Shown in pieces: positions 18,956 through 28,949 of a stretch of DNA of 33,800 nucleotides. The position numbers and the translations under genes are program-made. The stretch is from contig JABYQR010000441.1 of assembly GCA_022592445.1 (NCBI GenBank), positions 1 through 33,800 on the forward strand, read 5' to 3'. Below the pieces are notes generated by a model that was given only the letters and a program-made list of their open reading frames with translations, ran no database searches and was not told the origin of the DNA. Source of the stretch: Cytidiella melzeri (taxonomy: Eukaryota; Basidiomycota; Agaricomycetes; Polyporales; Irpicaceae). Position 1 is the first letter of the stretch; every line of letters starts with the position of its first letter.

Positions 18956-19313
18956 TCATCGATGTTGAGACAGTGGACAAGGCCAACTGACTGCTGTGGA
19001 GCACTCAACTGGCACGTCAGAATCAGCAACGCTGCTGACATCTTTCGTGCATCCTTTGTTGACCATTCCGAGGGCAGCGTTGGGGTGGCTGGCAAGGTTG
19101 TACCTCTTAAGCAGGGACTTTGCAGCCTCCGAGTTGTGCTTCAAACAACAAGAAAAGGGTTAACCCCTGTTGCATCAAATGGAAATGGGAAGAGGTGCAT
19201 ACACTGTGGAGACTCGATCAGTAAGAAGGGATAGCAGACTGGCGAGCAACAAACGGGGTAGCAGCAGCAAGAAGAGGGAGAACAAAGACAAGGGCAACAC
19301 TGAAGAATTTCAT
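18956..19313 (-). pseudogene. Small cysteine-rich secreted protein, broken copy
   Basis: This matches the intact two-exon gene at 22784-23138. The signal peptide MKFFSVALVFVLPLL is preserved. The codon for the second cysteine is TGA here (PSY then stop). The cysteine at the start of exon 2 is lost and replaced by histidine. The rest of exon 2 is open (NSEAAKSLLKRYNLASHP...). A TATAAAAG box on the minus strand at 19408-19415 is kept. Confidence 0.8.
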
Positions 19314-19530
19314 GATGAGGGAAAGTGTGGTTTATGAAGGGCTCTGGTAAACAAGTGGGGTGGTTCAACGAGGGGGATGGGGACAAAGAGGACAGCGTCG
19401 CTGAGCCCTTTTATACCTTTCAATGTGTCCCTAAGGCAGGGTGTCTTTGTACGTGAAGACTTTACTTCACACCAATGATACAATTAACCTCTCGGAGGTG
19501 CCTTTGCCTATCACTCTGCCTAAATCAGCC

Positions 19531-20007
19531 ATGGCAACCAAGAAGACTATACTCCATCGATTCCATGCGCTGAACTCTGTGCCTGTCAACGCAGTTGACA
19601 TTGATCCTAGCATCCTGAGTGTCAGTTTGACTCATACGGATGGAGATGGGAGTTGGAGAACTCCTTATCTCCATGACAATAGGGTGACCCATATGGTCAA
19701 ACCAAGTATAGTCATGAATGCGGTAGTGATCATTAGGGGAGTGGGGAGCGAAGCGGGCATTTACACGACGGGAAGTACGGCAAAAGTTGTTTGCCATCTT
19801 CAAAAATGTAATGGTCTAGAAGAAAGAATCGAAAGTATAAGATTTATGTCGTTGTATTCAATCCACAACACTTTCCTTGAGAAAGTCCTGGGGATTGCTA
19901 ATGTAAAAGTTGAATGTGAGTAACAGTTTTCCGCAAGTGTTTCAAGACGAGTATGACCACTTGCAGCTTTGACTTCTACCAGTTGGTATGATACAACGAA
20001 AACATAA
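19531..20007 (+). CDS. Hypothetical protein, two exons proposed
   Basis: A good start context (GCCATGG at 19531) opens a 128-codon frame. With a 51-base intron (19916-19966, GTGAGT donor, TTGCAG acceptor) it continues to TAA at 20005-20007, giving about 141 residues. The protein is not recognised: no signal peptide, no membrane segment and no motif. It lies between the two copies of block A and next to a retrotransposon remnant, so it could be a host gene fragment or part of that element. Without the intron the frame ends at 19923. Confidence 0.3.
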
Positions 20008-20017
20008 TGGCACATGT

Positions 20018-20577
20018 AAGAAACACCACGAAGTATAGGAGAGTCCACAATCTCCGTGATACCAAAAGTACAAGTGGACGACATGCCTCAAGAAATTCTA
20101 CAGCTACAAAAAGCGGCGATTTCTAATTCCAGGACTGACTGACGTGCGCCAACACGAAGGTCCTAGGCCTCTAAGTCACAAGCTTAGAGTGCCACTCAAC
20201 ACTACCCTCCTATTGTACTACTCTGCCGATCTACCACTTGTACAAGTGGGAGCTTGTTCCTCCACCACTGGATTTTACACTGCGTGTTAGGCAGATTCTG
20301 CGTAATGCACGACTCGTTAAAGTTGAGAACCACCAAGGGTGGCTTAAGTATTCAGCTGGGTTGGGAGTGCGTACGCAAGGGGCAAGTAGGTAAGGGAATT
20401 AGCTGTAGAAGATCAGTTGGGAATATTGTATTTGAAGCTGAGGCAGTCAACCAGTACAACTCTACTACTACTATGTGGCCAAACAAAGTAAAATAGAGAA
20501 ACTTACTTATAAGGAAAGCTTGGGGATACTGGTTGATGGACGTTGTTGAGAATGTGGATGTAGTTAAGCTAAAAGCC
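20018..20577. other. Possible internal remnant of a second copia-like element
   Basis: In minus orientation this follows the primer site at 20590-20578, as a retrotransposon leader and gag would. No gag-like frame is visible and no matching 3' LTR was found. The content is therefore unassigned. Confidence 0.35.
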
Positions 20578-20590
20578 GGGGCTCATAACC
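20578..20590 (-). other. Second half-tRNA-iMet primer site
   Basis: GGGGCTCATAACC is identical to 16402-16414 and again directly abuts an LTR-like sequence starting TAACAAAG. The LTR differs from the first copia family, so two families share this primer type. Confidence 0.7.
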
Positions 20591-21145
20591 TAACAAAGTG
20601 GAAGTTGTGTGCGAGGGGTAGAGGCTGTTAAGCTTTGAAGATGAGTCTTATTATTATTGCTGCTTCAGCAGCTCTGCTTATATACATGCCTGTATCTACT
20701 TATGTAAGCAGCTACTATACATGTCTACTTCAGCTATTCTACTGTATTACTCAGTGCATGACTCATGCTATGCATGCATGACTCATTGTATGACTAGGCT
20801 CAGCACTTGTACCAGAGGCGTACATAATGAGTAAATGACTCATGCTAGTACTTGTCCTGAGACGTATGCTTTAGGCATCCTCTCGAGTTGTACTACATGC
20901 TTTCCATGTCATTTCCTATTCTACTAGAACACAGGTGTACATATATGTGCAGTATCCCTATAATGCTATACTACTCGATCTACACCACCCATATCTGTAC
21001 GTCTCAGCTAATGTGATGGTTACGACTGGAGTTACCATATACTGCCGCATAATTCCCTTATCAAGACTGTTGGAACTCTGCTACCTTAAAGCATCCTTTG
21101 TAACAAGGCGTGGGAAACTACATATTATATTATATAGTTTTAACA
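20591..21145 (-). mobile_element. LTR of a second copia-like family, element otherwise truncated
   Basis: It lies between a primer site and the point where block A copy 2 abruptly begins (AGGAGGTATT at 21146), so both edges are defined by context. It is about 555 bases, AT-rich, with no coding frame. In element orientation it begins TGTTAAAAC. The partner LTR and coding region are not in the window, so target duplications could not be checked. Confidence 0.55.
20759..20842. promoter_or_regulatory. Cluster of three TGACTCA sites
   Basis: Perfect TGACTCA sites, the Gcn4/AP-1 consensus, occur at 20759-20765, 20779-20785 and 20836-20842, inside the second LTR. Fungal bZIP factors for amino-acid starvation bind this sequence. 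Regulation of the element by them is inference. Confidence 0.5.
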
Positions 21146-22206
21146 AGGAGGTATTGGGACACAGCGTGGTCTTTGACGGTGGGAAGCTGCTGACGAGGAG
21201 GGAGGGGGGAAAAGATGGGATTGTGCTTGTACTCATAGGTGTCAAAGTCAAAGAAAGGAGTATTGATGAGAAACTGGATGACATGGGAGATGGCTTGTGC
21301 TTCGAGACAGGGACTTGCGGCATGTTTGAGCTTGAGAATATCCATTGCAGTGATGAGATTGCGGCATGTTGCTGCTGGTACTGCAGACGGTTGGGCCAAA
21401 CCACAGCAGGATCCTTGATCACGAAAATAGTCCCAGCTGTACCGCTATCAAAGTGAGATTGCTTGTTCCAACATTGCTCGTAGACCTGGAAGGCAAGATT
21501 CAGGTTGTCTTGGAAAGCAAACCATGCCCAGAGGGAGATGTCAGCAAATAGAGCCTGTTGCACATACTTGGAGAGCTTCTTGACAAGGTCGTAAACCCGG
21601 GAATGGCTCATGGTCACACCGTACGCGTGTGTGGTGTTGTGAGTCTTCGCTGCAAGGTTCCTCACCTTGAAGTATATGCTGTTGAACTGCTGCAGAAGGC
21701 AGTGTCACTGTGAGCAACCGTAAGCACAAATACTGACCATCATAACAATGGGCTACTTGGATGGTGTGAGACCATGAAACGTTGTGAGAGAAATGCAGAC
21801 TTACCTTGGAGTAGTCTTTGTATGTGTTGCGCTCCAGCTGTTGTGGTGTTGACGACACATTGTGAAGGATGCTCCAAAGGACTGGAGCCTTTGCTTTCAT
21901 TGTGGTGCTGAGTTTCTGCAGGTTGAGCTTGAGGAGGTTGTCTGCCGTGAGGTTCTTGATTGGTGCACGCACAATGGGAGCAAGCTTGCACATCTCCCGA
22001 TTGATGAACATATTCACATTATCAACAGAGAACTTGTTGAGCGGCCTCCGGCCACCCAGGGAGTGGAATTCTTTGTTGTGGACACGATCTTGCCCGTTCC
22101 TCCACTTCCGGACCAGTTGGGGGAAGTCCAAAGAGCCGGGGGGATGAAGGGGAGAAGAGAAAGACGAGAGTTCATTGGTGCTAAGAGGGAGATGCCAACG
22201 CATCAA
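21146..22206 (-). pseudogene. DUF6589-like gene, copy 2, truncated
   Basis: Exon 1 is 22206-21805 (ending NTYKDYSK). A 115-base intron with GTAAGT donor and CTGCAG acceptor follows (21804-21690), then exon 2 from 21689 (QFNSIYFKVRNLAAK ... HFDSGTAGTIFVIKDP). Relative to copy 1 a 16-base deletion near 21362 shifts the frame. At 21146 the gene is cut by the LTR of the second copia-like family, losing roughly the last third. Exon 1 and the early part of exon 2 are better preserved than in copy 1. Confidence 0.65.
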
Positions 22207-22546
22207 GGTAACAGATTGGAGTTCTCACCGTTATCTTATCGCAAACACCCGTAGATTACAACACGTGACAGGGTCATCCACACCTGGAAGAGCAAAACGG
22301 ACCAGACGTTTGAACACTCACTCAAATGACATTTTGCTCGATCACACTTTTACATCCAACTTCGTCCCAATCAGAAAGGATTTTTCTTTTCTGGCAGGAG
22401 CGATAGTGACTGTCTCCCTGTTTGAACATCTGGGAACAACACTAAAGAAACACACTGCGACGGGTACAGTACATTGTCGGTGCACTGGAGGTACTGTAGC
22501 TTTGAGCTTGTCACATTCACGTGCCTGTGACACTACGTGCGCTGAG
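22203..22546 (+). repeat. Repeats C and D, copy 2
   Basis: C spans about 22203-22440 and D about 22446-22546, in the same arrangement as 18381-18722. This D copy shows the uninterrupted form of the site hit by the hAT element (ACATTGTCGGTGCACTGG). Confidence 0.75.
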
Positions 22547-22783
22547 CACCCCTCTAGCGGCGAGAACAGACTACATTTCAAACAACCTCGACGCGTACAC
22601 TGAAACATTGAAACACCATAGAGCTAGTACAAACAAAGGTGGAGAGCATTCAACAGATTACAACAGAATTTCTCCTGCTTGTTTGCCTTCATTGTTGACC
22701 AACGTGGTTCTACAATGCAATGGGAAGACATCCAATAGCGTTTATGGAGTTTGGCTGTCAAATGGAATTCTAGTCAGCACTCA

Positions 22784-23138
22784 TCAACATCGAGACAGAG
22801 GACAAGGCCAACTGACCGCTGTTGAGCACTCAACCGGCACGTCAGAATCAGCAATGCTGCTGACATCTTTGGTGCATCCCTTGCTGATCATTCCGAGAGC
22901 GGTGTCGGGGTGGCTGGCAAGGTTGTACTTCTTGAGGAGGGACTTTGCAGCCTCCGAGTTGCACTTCAAACAACAAAAAAAGGGCTAACACGTGTTGCAT
23001 TGAATGGAAGTGAGAAGAGATGCGTACGCTGTGGAGGCTCGAGCAGTAAGACGGCGTAGCCGACTGGCAAGTGACAAATGGGGTAGCAGCAGTGAGAAGG
23101 GGGAGAACAAAGACGAGGGCAACACTGAAGAATTTCAT
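22784..23138 (-). CDS. Small cysteine-rich secreted protein, intact copy
   Basis: Exon 1 is 23138-23028 (37 codons), followed by a 64-base GT-AG intron (23027-22964), then exon 2 22963-22784 (59 residues and TGA), giving 96 residues. MKFFSVALVFVLPLLTAATP is a strong signal peptide. The secreted part has seven cysteines (positions 24, 32, 38, 67, 83, 91 and 96) and ends in a cysteine. Small size, signal and cysteines are the profile of fungal effector-like proteins, but no family is recognised. A TATAAAAG box lies about 95 bases upstream of the ATG. The gene sits in block A beside a transposon-associated gene. Its copy at 18956-19313 has lost two cysteine codons, one to a stop. Confidence 0.72.
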
Positions 23139-23232
23139 GATGAGGGAAAGTGTGGTTTATGAAGGGCTCTGGTAAACAAGTGGGGTGGTTCAACAAGGGG
23201 GATGGAGACAAAGAGGGCGGGGTCTCTGAGCT

Positions 23233-23240
23233 CTTTTATA
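23233..23240 (-). promoter_or_regulatory. TATA box of the small secreted gene
   Basis: TATAAAAG on the minus strand lies about 95 bases upstream of the ATG at 23138. It is conserved at 19408-19415 in the broken copy. Confidence 0.6.
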
Positions 23241-23303
23241 CCTTCCAACATGTCCCTAAGGCAGGGTGTCTTTGTACGTGAAGACTGTACTTCTCACCGA
23301 AGC

Positions 23304-23562
23304 GAAGTTTCTGATATCCACAAGTATTTCCAGGAATAGAGGGAGACAGCGTTGCAGAGGGGTGATTTTCATGGCTTCCTCAAGAAGCTGCATATCACAG
23401 TCAACTAGAAGCTGAGTAAAAGCACTTTAAACGGAAGACGGCAGGATTAGTGTCCTGCTCTTTCCCGCTACCTTTACTCTTGTCAGTTCCACCTGAAAAT
23501 CCTTTGGAACCCAGTGTCCAGTTAATAGTAAGTCATTTTTGTTTGCCCACCTCACGCATAGT
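23304..23562. other. Spacer, nothing recognised
   Basis: No frame, repeat or motif was supported between block A copy 2 and repeat B copy 2. Confidence 0.4.
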
Positions 23563-24303
23563 GTACATGCAGTATTATGTATAGACTTTAGGGACCTGCG
23601 CACAGACCATGTTCAGGGCATGCTTTGCGAGAGTCTGTGTGAAGAAAAAACAAAAGAACTACATAAAGGGGAACAATAGCTATTGTCTAGTCTCTGCCAA
23701 GACCTCTACTTGTGAGAGCATCTATCTAAAAGGAGACCAGTATTTCTATCCAGGTCTCACCCTTGTGAGAACGCTCTAACCATAAAGGGAACAATAGTTG
23801 TTGTAATTTGCAGGGTTTTGATGCGCGCACGGGAGGGGGCTCGAAATGAAGGAACACAATGTTATTCTGTAGCTACGCAAATACAAGGGTTTTTATATTA
23901 TTTTAGAAAAACGGATAACACGAAAAGGGAATAACGAAACGAGTAATCCGCGCGGATTGACGAAAGCGGGCGGCGGGAACAAGCGGATACAAATAAAAAA
24001 AGCGGGAAAACCTAAAATAACAACAATAGTGAAAGAACAATAGGAGTCCATGTGAACAATATCTATGACACCAGACCGTAGCCATAGGTTGAGCTGTGTG
24101 GTTGTAGCCATGTAGTCTTACATAAGCTGTGTCATGTGCCAGTGTGACATTGCAGCAAGTAACATGACCATGTAGGGGGGGTCAAAGCCACGTGATATGG
24201 GAGCTTTAATAGATGTGCAAGGGGCTTTGCAAAGAGGGTTGCAACCAGGTTGCAAAGGTAAAACAAGAGGTAAAATGCAAAAAATAAGGGCTAGTCAGGC
24301 CAT
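23563..24303 (+). repeat. Dispersed repeat B, copy 2
   Basis: It matches 8468-8990, with a 232-base interruption that is a solo LTR plus its target duplication. The two copies look about 85-90% identical by eye. Confidence 0.85.
23799..24025. mobile_element. Solo LTR, 227 bp, unknown family
   Basis: It begins TGTTGTAATTTGC and ends AAATAACAACA, the classical TG...CA form. It is flanked by the 5-base duplication ATAGT (23794-23798 and 24026-24030). Copy 1 of repeat B has the empty site. No internal region or other copy of this LTR is present in the window. Orientation cannot be decided. Confidence 0.8.
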
Positions 24304-25110
24304 GGACGACAAACTGTTGTGGAAGACTAGACTCATGCAAAATATGTTTCTGTTGTTGACAGCTGTTCAGTGACACAACTGGTAATCATGTTTCATTGAT
24401 ATCATGCACTTGGCAGTTACAGTGACTACAAACCAAGACATTCACAGCATACTGCTGCACATGTGTGCACTGTCTGTTACAATTCCTGAAGAATGAAGAA
24501 GAATTGTTCCAGGGTGCTCCAGCACATTGATGCCTTTTCAGATGTGACCTTTTTGTCCCCCAAAGTGTGGGAATTTGATGGTAGCATACAGACAGTAACA
24601 TTGTCAATGAAAAAACAATGAATACAGCTGACGGCATCACTCACACTGGCCTTGTTATCAGCCCTTTATAGCTTTGTATCAGAGCACTTTTGCAATCAAA
24701 ATGCAGTTTGAGATTTTTACAGACTGCATATGGGTACAAATCTGTACATATAATACACCATTGGATAGCCCTATCATGTGGCAACACCCTGGTACAAACA
24801 TCCTGTCAATTGAAGTGGAATTGAGCAAGTCATGGCCAGTCTACTGAAAAACCTCATCCAGACTCAGATTCAAACTCCACTCTTGCTGGCAAATGATGTC
24901 AAATTCTAGTCAGGTGCATGTGCAGCAGTCTACAGACATTGCTTGCTCTCTGAATAAGGAATACAATTAGATGACATGCCACACATACTATTGGCTCTGA
25001 GCAGGAATTACCAGTACTTTGGAAGCTAACTGCAAATTCTCAACCCCTATATTCTTGGACAATGTAAATTTGTGGCTGCATTAGTAGTGCGTACTGTATC
25101 TGATTGTTCC
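24304..25110. other. AT-rich non-coding stretch with repeat E copy 1
   Basis: 24363-24477 matches 26584-26699 (CTGTTCAGTGACACAACTGG to ACATGTGTGCA-TGTCTGT). No coding frame is convincing. Confidence 0.55.
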
Positions 25111-25475
25111 GAGAGTTATAATCAGAACACAGCCTGTGGCAGTTCCAATGGGGGTGAGGCAGTTCAGAAATCAACAAGACAGGGTTGCATCAGAAGCAAG
25201 CACTGCATCAGATTGTTGCACAAAGTTTCACAGCAATCAGTTGCTCTCTAAGGAGAAGTTAAAATCAGAACATAGCCTGTGGCGGTTCTAATGGGGCTGA
25301 GGCAGTTCAAACATCAACAGGACGTGGTTGCATCAGCATAGAGCACTGCCCTTGATTCTTCCACACAGTTTCACAACCACTAGTTGCTCTATGAGCAGGA
25401 GTTACAATAAAAACCCAGCCTGTGGCAGCTCCAACAGGGGTGAGGCAGTGCAGACATCAACAGGACACGTGTAAC
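25111..25475 (+). repeat. Tandem repeat, about 142-base unit, 2.6 copies
   Basis: Units at 25111-25252, 25253-25395 and 25396-25475 share CAGCCTGTGGC-G, GGTGAGGCAGT-CAGA and ATCAACA-GAC blocks. The units are diverged, so the array is old. No coding frame runs through it. Confidence 0.75.
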
Positions 25476-26249
25476 ATGTTCTAGCAATTGATATAATGAG
25501 ACACCCTCAAGCCCTTTATTCTTGAAGCAAGTAATTTTCTAACATCAGCAGTGAACACTGCACAAGATTTATGACAAGATAGATGGCCCCTTGCTACCAA
25601 TGGTAAATACCTGCATCAATGTATAGCTCCTTTTCCCGCAATCAAACTTAGTACAGTCACTTTATCCCAGATCAAGCTGCCTATCAGAGGTGTCACCAAG
25701 AGCAAATGCCCGTAATACAGTCAATATTCATGACCATGGCTTGGCAAGGTCCTTACCAGGAACAGAGCTGTTTACTGAGGTTTCTTTTGGTAACAAAGTC
25801 ACAGGTGCAATCAATTATTTCATGCTACATGATTTATCCAATTTGCTATCAATAACATAATTACTTGTAATCCTGCTCCTGCAATCTATAAAATTGTATT
25901 GAGAGTATTTTACATAGTTCAACACCATTAAGAAGAGAACCCAGGTCAAACAATCTTTATCTCCATGCTCTACTCCACAAACTTGTTTCAATTCTGTACT
26001 CACACCCATTGTTGCACTTCAAACAATACAGCACAGTCCCTCTTCCTCCATGAATAATTGTGCTCCAGTGAAGACAAACCACCGACTTACTATCAATTAC
26101 TCATCGGAGAAGCAGTTCCCAACAAAACTACATGTTCAGGCTGCTACCAACACCAAGTTTACTTCCAAATCTGGCTCAAACAGTGATATTTCATTCAACC
26201 TTCAGGAATTGTACTTGCCGCTTGCCAGCCTTGCTAACGCTAGTCAGAC
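25476..26249. other. AT-rich stretch, no gene recognised
   Basis: A short open frame at 26050-26295 reads through into repeat F and has no motif. Nothing else was identified. Confidence 0.4.
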
Positions 26250-26582
26250 TGTGTCAGATTGTTGCAACAGCACAGCACAGCCACTATCTACCTAAGCCAC
26301 ACCCAGGCTTGCCATGGACATAGTATTACAATGATGTGGGATAATCTCAGCAATATCACCCATTAAGTGACTGTATATTTGGTAGGCATGTACTCACTGA
26401 TCTCTGACTCTGCATGGCTATGTGGTTGCATGATACACAGCTACGATCTGGCGTGGCAGTGCTATCTCTCAATAGCTCTATTGCAGGCATAGCACAGATG
26501 TCTTTGATATCATGTGCTGCTATATCAACCATAGTAAATGTAACAGACCAGACTAATTCAAAACATACTGCTGTTGTTGAAG
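26250..26582 (+). repeat. Direct repeat F, copy 1 (333 bp)
   Basis: It matches 26705-27037 with the same length, from TGTGTCAGATTGTTGCAAC to CTGTTGTTGAAG, well above 90% by eye. Confidence 0.88.
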
Positions 26583-26583
26583 G

Positions 26584-26699
26584 CTGTTCAGTGACACAAC
26601 TGGTAACCATGTACCATTGATATCATGCACTCGGCATTTACAGTGACTACAAAACCAAGACATTCACAGCATACTGCTGCACATGTGTGCAATGTCTGT
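26584..26699 (+). repeat. Repeat E, copy 2
   Basis: It lies between the two F copies and matches 24363-24477. The order F-E-F suggests a tandem F-E unit whose second E was replaced by the secreted-gene segment. Confidence 0.8.
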
Positions 26700-26704
26700 C
26701 AGAT

Positions 26705-27037
26705 TGTGTCAGATTGTTGCAACAGCACAGCACAACCACTACCTACATAAGCTACACCCAGGCTTGCCATGGACATAGTATTACAATGATGTGGGATAAT
26801 CTCAGCAATATCACCCCATAAATGACTCTATGTTTGGTAGGCATGTACTCACTGATCTCTGACTCTGCATGGCTATGTAGTTGCACTGTGCACAGCTATC
26901 CTCTAGCATGGCAGTGCAATCCCTCAATAGCTCTGTTGCAGGCATAGCACAGATGTCTTTGATATCATGTGCTGCTATATCAACCGTAGTAAATGTCACA
27001 GACCAGACTAATTCAAAACATACTCCTGTTGTTGAAG
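26705..27037 (+). repeat. Direct repeat F, copy 2 (333 bp)
   Basis: It ends exactly where segment G copy 2 begins (27038), so this is a duplication or recombination junction. Confidence 0.88.
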
Positions 27038-27868
27038 CACTGTACTAAAATTGCTGTTACACTTAGCCATTCAACTGTCTCTTGAAAACCCTTGCCAAGA
27101 TTGCCCTTCGACGTCCATACTGTCATGCAGCTCTCAACCTCTCTCATCATCTTTTCTGCCATTGTCACCGGTGCATTGCACACAGTGGAGGTATCTGCCA
27201 TCCCGTGCAGTGGCACAGACTCCCGCCATCCAACCTTCTCTGCCAACCTCAACAGCTTGCAGAGACGAAGTTCTGTGCCAAGCACCCAAGGCAATATTCC
27301 CGATGAATTAGCTGCGCTGGATAGAGACAGTAACTCCCCACCTCAAAAAATGCATTCCCATCAGGTACTGCACTCCCTGGCTCAAAAAGGACTGTTTGAT
27401 TGGGTGCCAGGAGAAGATGTGGTGAGGGAAGCTATGAACCGAAAAAATGGGCCTCCAATGACTGAGTCAAATCTCCACGAGTTGGTGTTGAGGTACATAG
27501 AAATCATGAAAAGCTGGAAAGAACTGCGGGAGCCACTAGATGCTGAAAAAGTGATATCTGCACTAAAGGTTGATTTAGAGTTGTACGTGGATCATACTTA
27601 TACTAGCAAAAACATCCCTCCACCGCGTCCATCTTGATTTGCAAGGTAGTGAAAAGTATTTGTATCATTATGTGATAGTGTTCAGTAGTCAGTAATGGTA
27701 CCTTGAATACTCACGACCAACTAGCTAGTAGTAGTTGAGCTTGCACAACAAAACCCTTTGTCAACCCGCTGTTTTGAATACATCGTGTCAAAAGTCAAAA
27801 CTGTCATTGTATGATAAACAGACTGAAGAGTTGGCCTCCACTGGCAGCGCTGTGTGTTGCCTGCAGTG
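27038..27868 (+). repeat. Duplicated segment G, copy 2
   Basis: It is the counterpart of 164-1448 without the solo LTR. The 3' flank (AGGTAGTGA-AAGTATTTGTATCAT onward) is nearly identical to 1219-1448. Confidence 0.85.
27125..27637 (+). CDS. Small secreted prepro-protein, paralogue 2
   Basis: The protein has 170 residues. Signal peptide and propeptide (MQLSTSLIIFSAIVTG ... SLQRR at 44-48) are almost the same as in the protein at 696-1217. After the dibasic site the two proteins share only scattered residues, such as GNI, DVV-EAM, NGP-MT, DLELYV and SKNIP. It is hydrophilic, has almost no cysteines and no known domain. The start is supported by the paralogue and by the signal peptide. The 5' flank here is the ancestral one, lacking the LTR present upstream of paralogue 1. 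Secretion and Kex2 processing are inferred from sequence; the role is unknown. Confidence 0.75.
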   Translation: MQLSTSLIIFSAIVTGALHTVEVSAIPCSGTDSRHPTFSANLNSLQRRSSVPSTQGNIPDELAALDRDSNSPPQKMHSHQVLHSLAQKGLFDWVPGEDVVREAMNRKNGPPMTESNLHELVLRYIEIMKSWKELREPLDAEKVISALKVDLELYVDHTYTSKNIPPPRPS

Positions 27869-28289
27869 TAGGGTTCCATCAGTAATTCAATATTAACAAA
27901 CATGTGTCAGTAAATGGTGTTACTTACATGTAGGTAACACCGAGAGCACAGACCGGCAAAAATGTTGTTGGAAAATGTTATAAATGCTACAGATATTGAA
28001 AGGTCTGTGTAATCAACAACAAGCCCTCAGTGCAAGGGCTGGATGGAGTTTTCTCCACCCCGGAAGTAGTGCTTAGCAGATAGCATTAAGAATTCCAACT
28101 GGGCTGTTTTTATGATTACCATTGAATACCAATATCACATGTTGGATATTAAAATAATAATGTGTTCAATAGTATTGGCATTGGTTGGTATTGGTATTTT
28201 ATTGGTATGTAATGGTAATTGATGATATAGTCAATGTCTGGGTGATTGAAGTTCAAAGTCCTTGCTCACCTGAGTCCCTGATGGTCTTG
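27869..28289. other. AT-rich spacer, nothing recognised
   Basis: It contains a run of ATTGGTATT-like words near 28170-28215. No coding frame is supported. Confidence 0.45.
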
Positions 28290-28900
28290 TGTCACGAACA
28301 TGCACACTTTTTCCTTTCTTTTCCTTTTATTTTCCTTATCTTATCTTCTCAATTTCTTTATCTTATCTTATCGATGGTACATGGCTACTGCATGTGATCA
28401 AGTGCATGTGACAGACTGGTCACATGACCATAGAAGGTGCTGGAACATTGTGGAACATTGTAGAACATCACACCATAGCACACCATACGTTCCCACGGCA
28501 GTGCTAGGAGTACAGACCCGGTACCAGGGGTCCTTGTCTGAGATGTATATAAACCCACCCTGTAGCTCCCTAAAGACCTCAGATTCTACCTCCTGGTCTT
28601 TAGGTGACGTTCACCTTGTACCTAGTCCCTCATTGTACTAATATAAACCTGGTCTTTAGCTCATCGTTAGCTACTCCCTCGTCGTCGTCTCTCCCCCTTT
28701 CATCATCATCACCCCTGTCGTCATCGTCCACGCGAGTTCGCTCGTCGTTCCTCCCCCGTCGTCACTTCCTCGCTCTTCATAAGAGTTTGGTTGTATTCTT
28801 GACATTAGGTAGAATCTCCGTACGCTCGCCTGGACGTCGCGCAACCGCATAAATTCCCTTTCCCCAAAGTTTATAAAAGTTTAGTCCCCCCGGTTTAACA
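28290..28900 (+). repeat. Putative 5' LTR of the gypsy element
   Basis: It begins TGTCACGAACATG and contains a TATATAAA box near 28546 and a second near 28640. It may end at TTTAACA (28900); an alternative end is CATCTCA near 28939. There is no second LTR in the window to fix the edges, and the primer site is uncertain. Confidence 0.5.
28569..28604 (+). other. Perfect 10-bp hairpin in the gypsy LTR
   Basis: CCTAAAGACC (28569-28578) pairs with GGTCTTTAGG (28595-28604) around a 16-base loop, just downstream of the TATA box. GGTCTTTAG recurs near 28652. Confidence 0.6.
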
Positions 28901-28949
28901 GTACGTTGTACTGGCCCGAACCTTTGATCCTACATCTCACTTCGTGGTT

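Larger units (their letters stand above)
17313..19473 (+). repeat. Duplicated block A, copy 1
   Basis: It matches 21146-23303 in direct orientation from AGGAGGTATTGG to TGTCTTTGTACGTGAAGACT, roughly nine in ten bases by eye. It contains most of a DUF6589-like pseudogene, repeats C and D, and a broken small secreted protein gene. Homology on the left is cut by the LTR element in copy 2. Confidence 0.9.
21146..23303 (+). repeat. Duplicated block A, copy 2
   Basis: Direct copy of 17313-19473. It ends where the shared GGCAGGGTGTCTTTGTACG stretch gives way to unrelated sequence. The copies lie about 1.7 kb apart, head to tail. Confidence 0.9.

Noticed and set aside
25111..25475. Spaced repeats resembling a CRISPR array
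   Set aside because: Units of about 142 bases are diverged along their whole length, with no constant repeat/variable spacer pattern, and the genome is eukaryotic.
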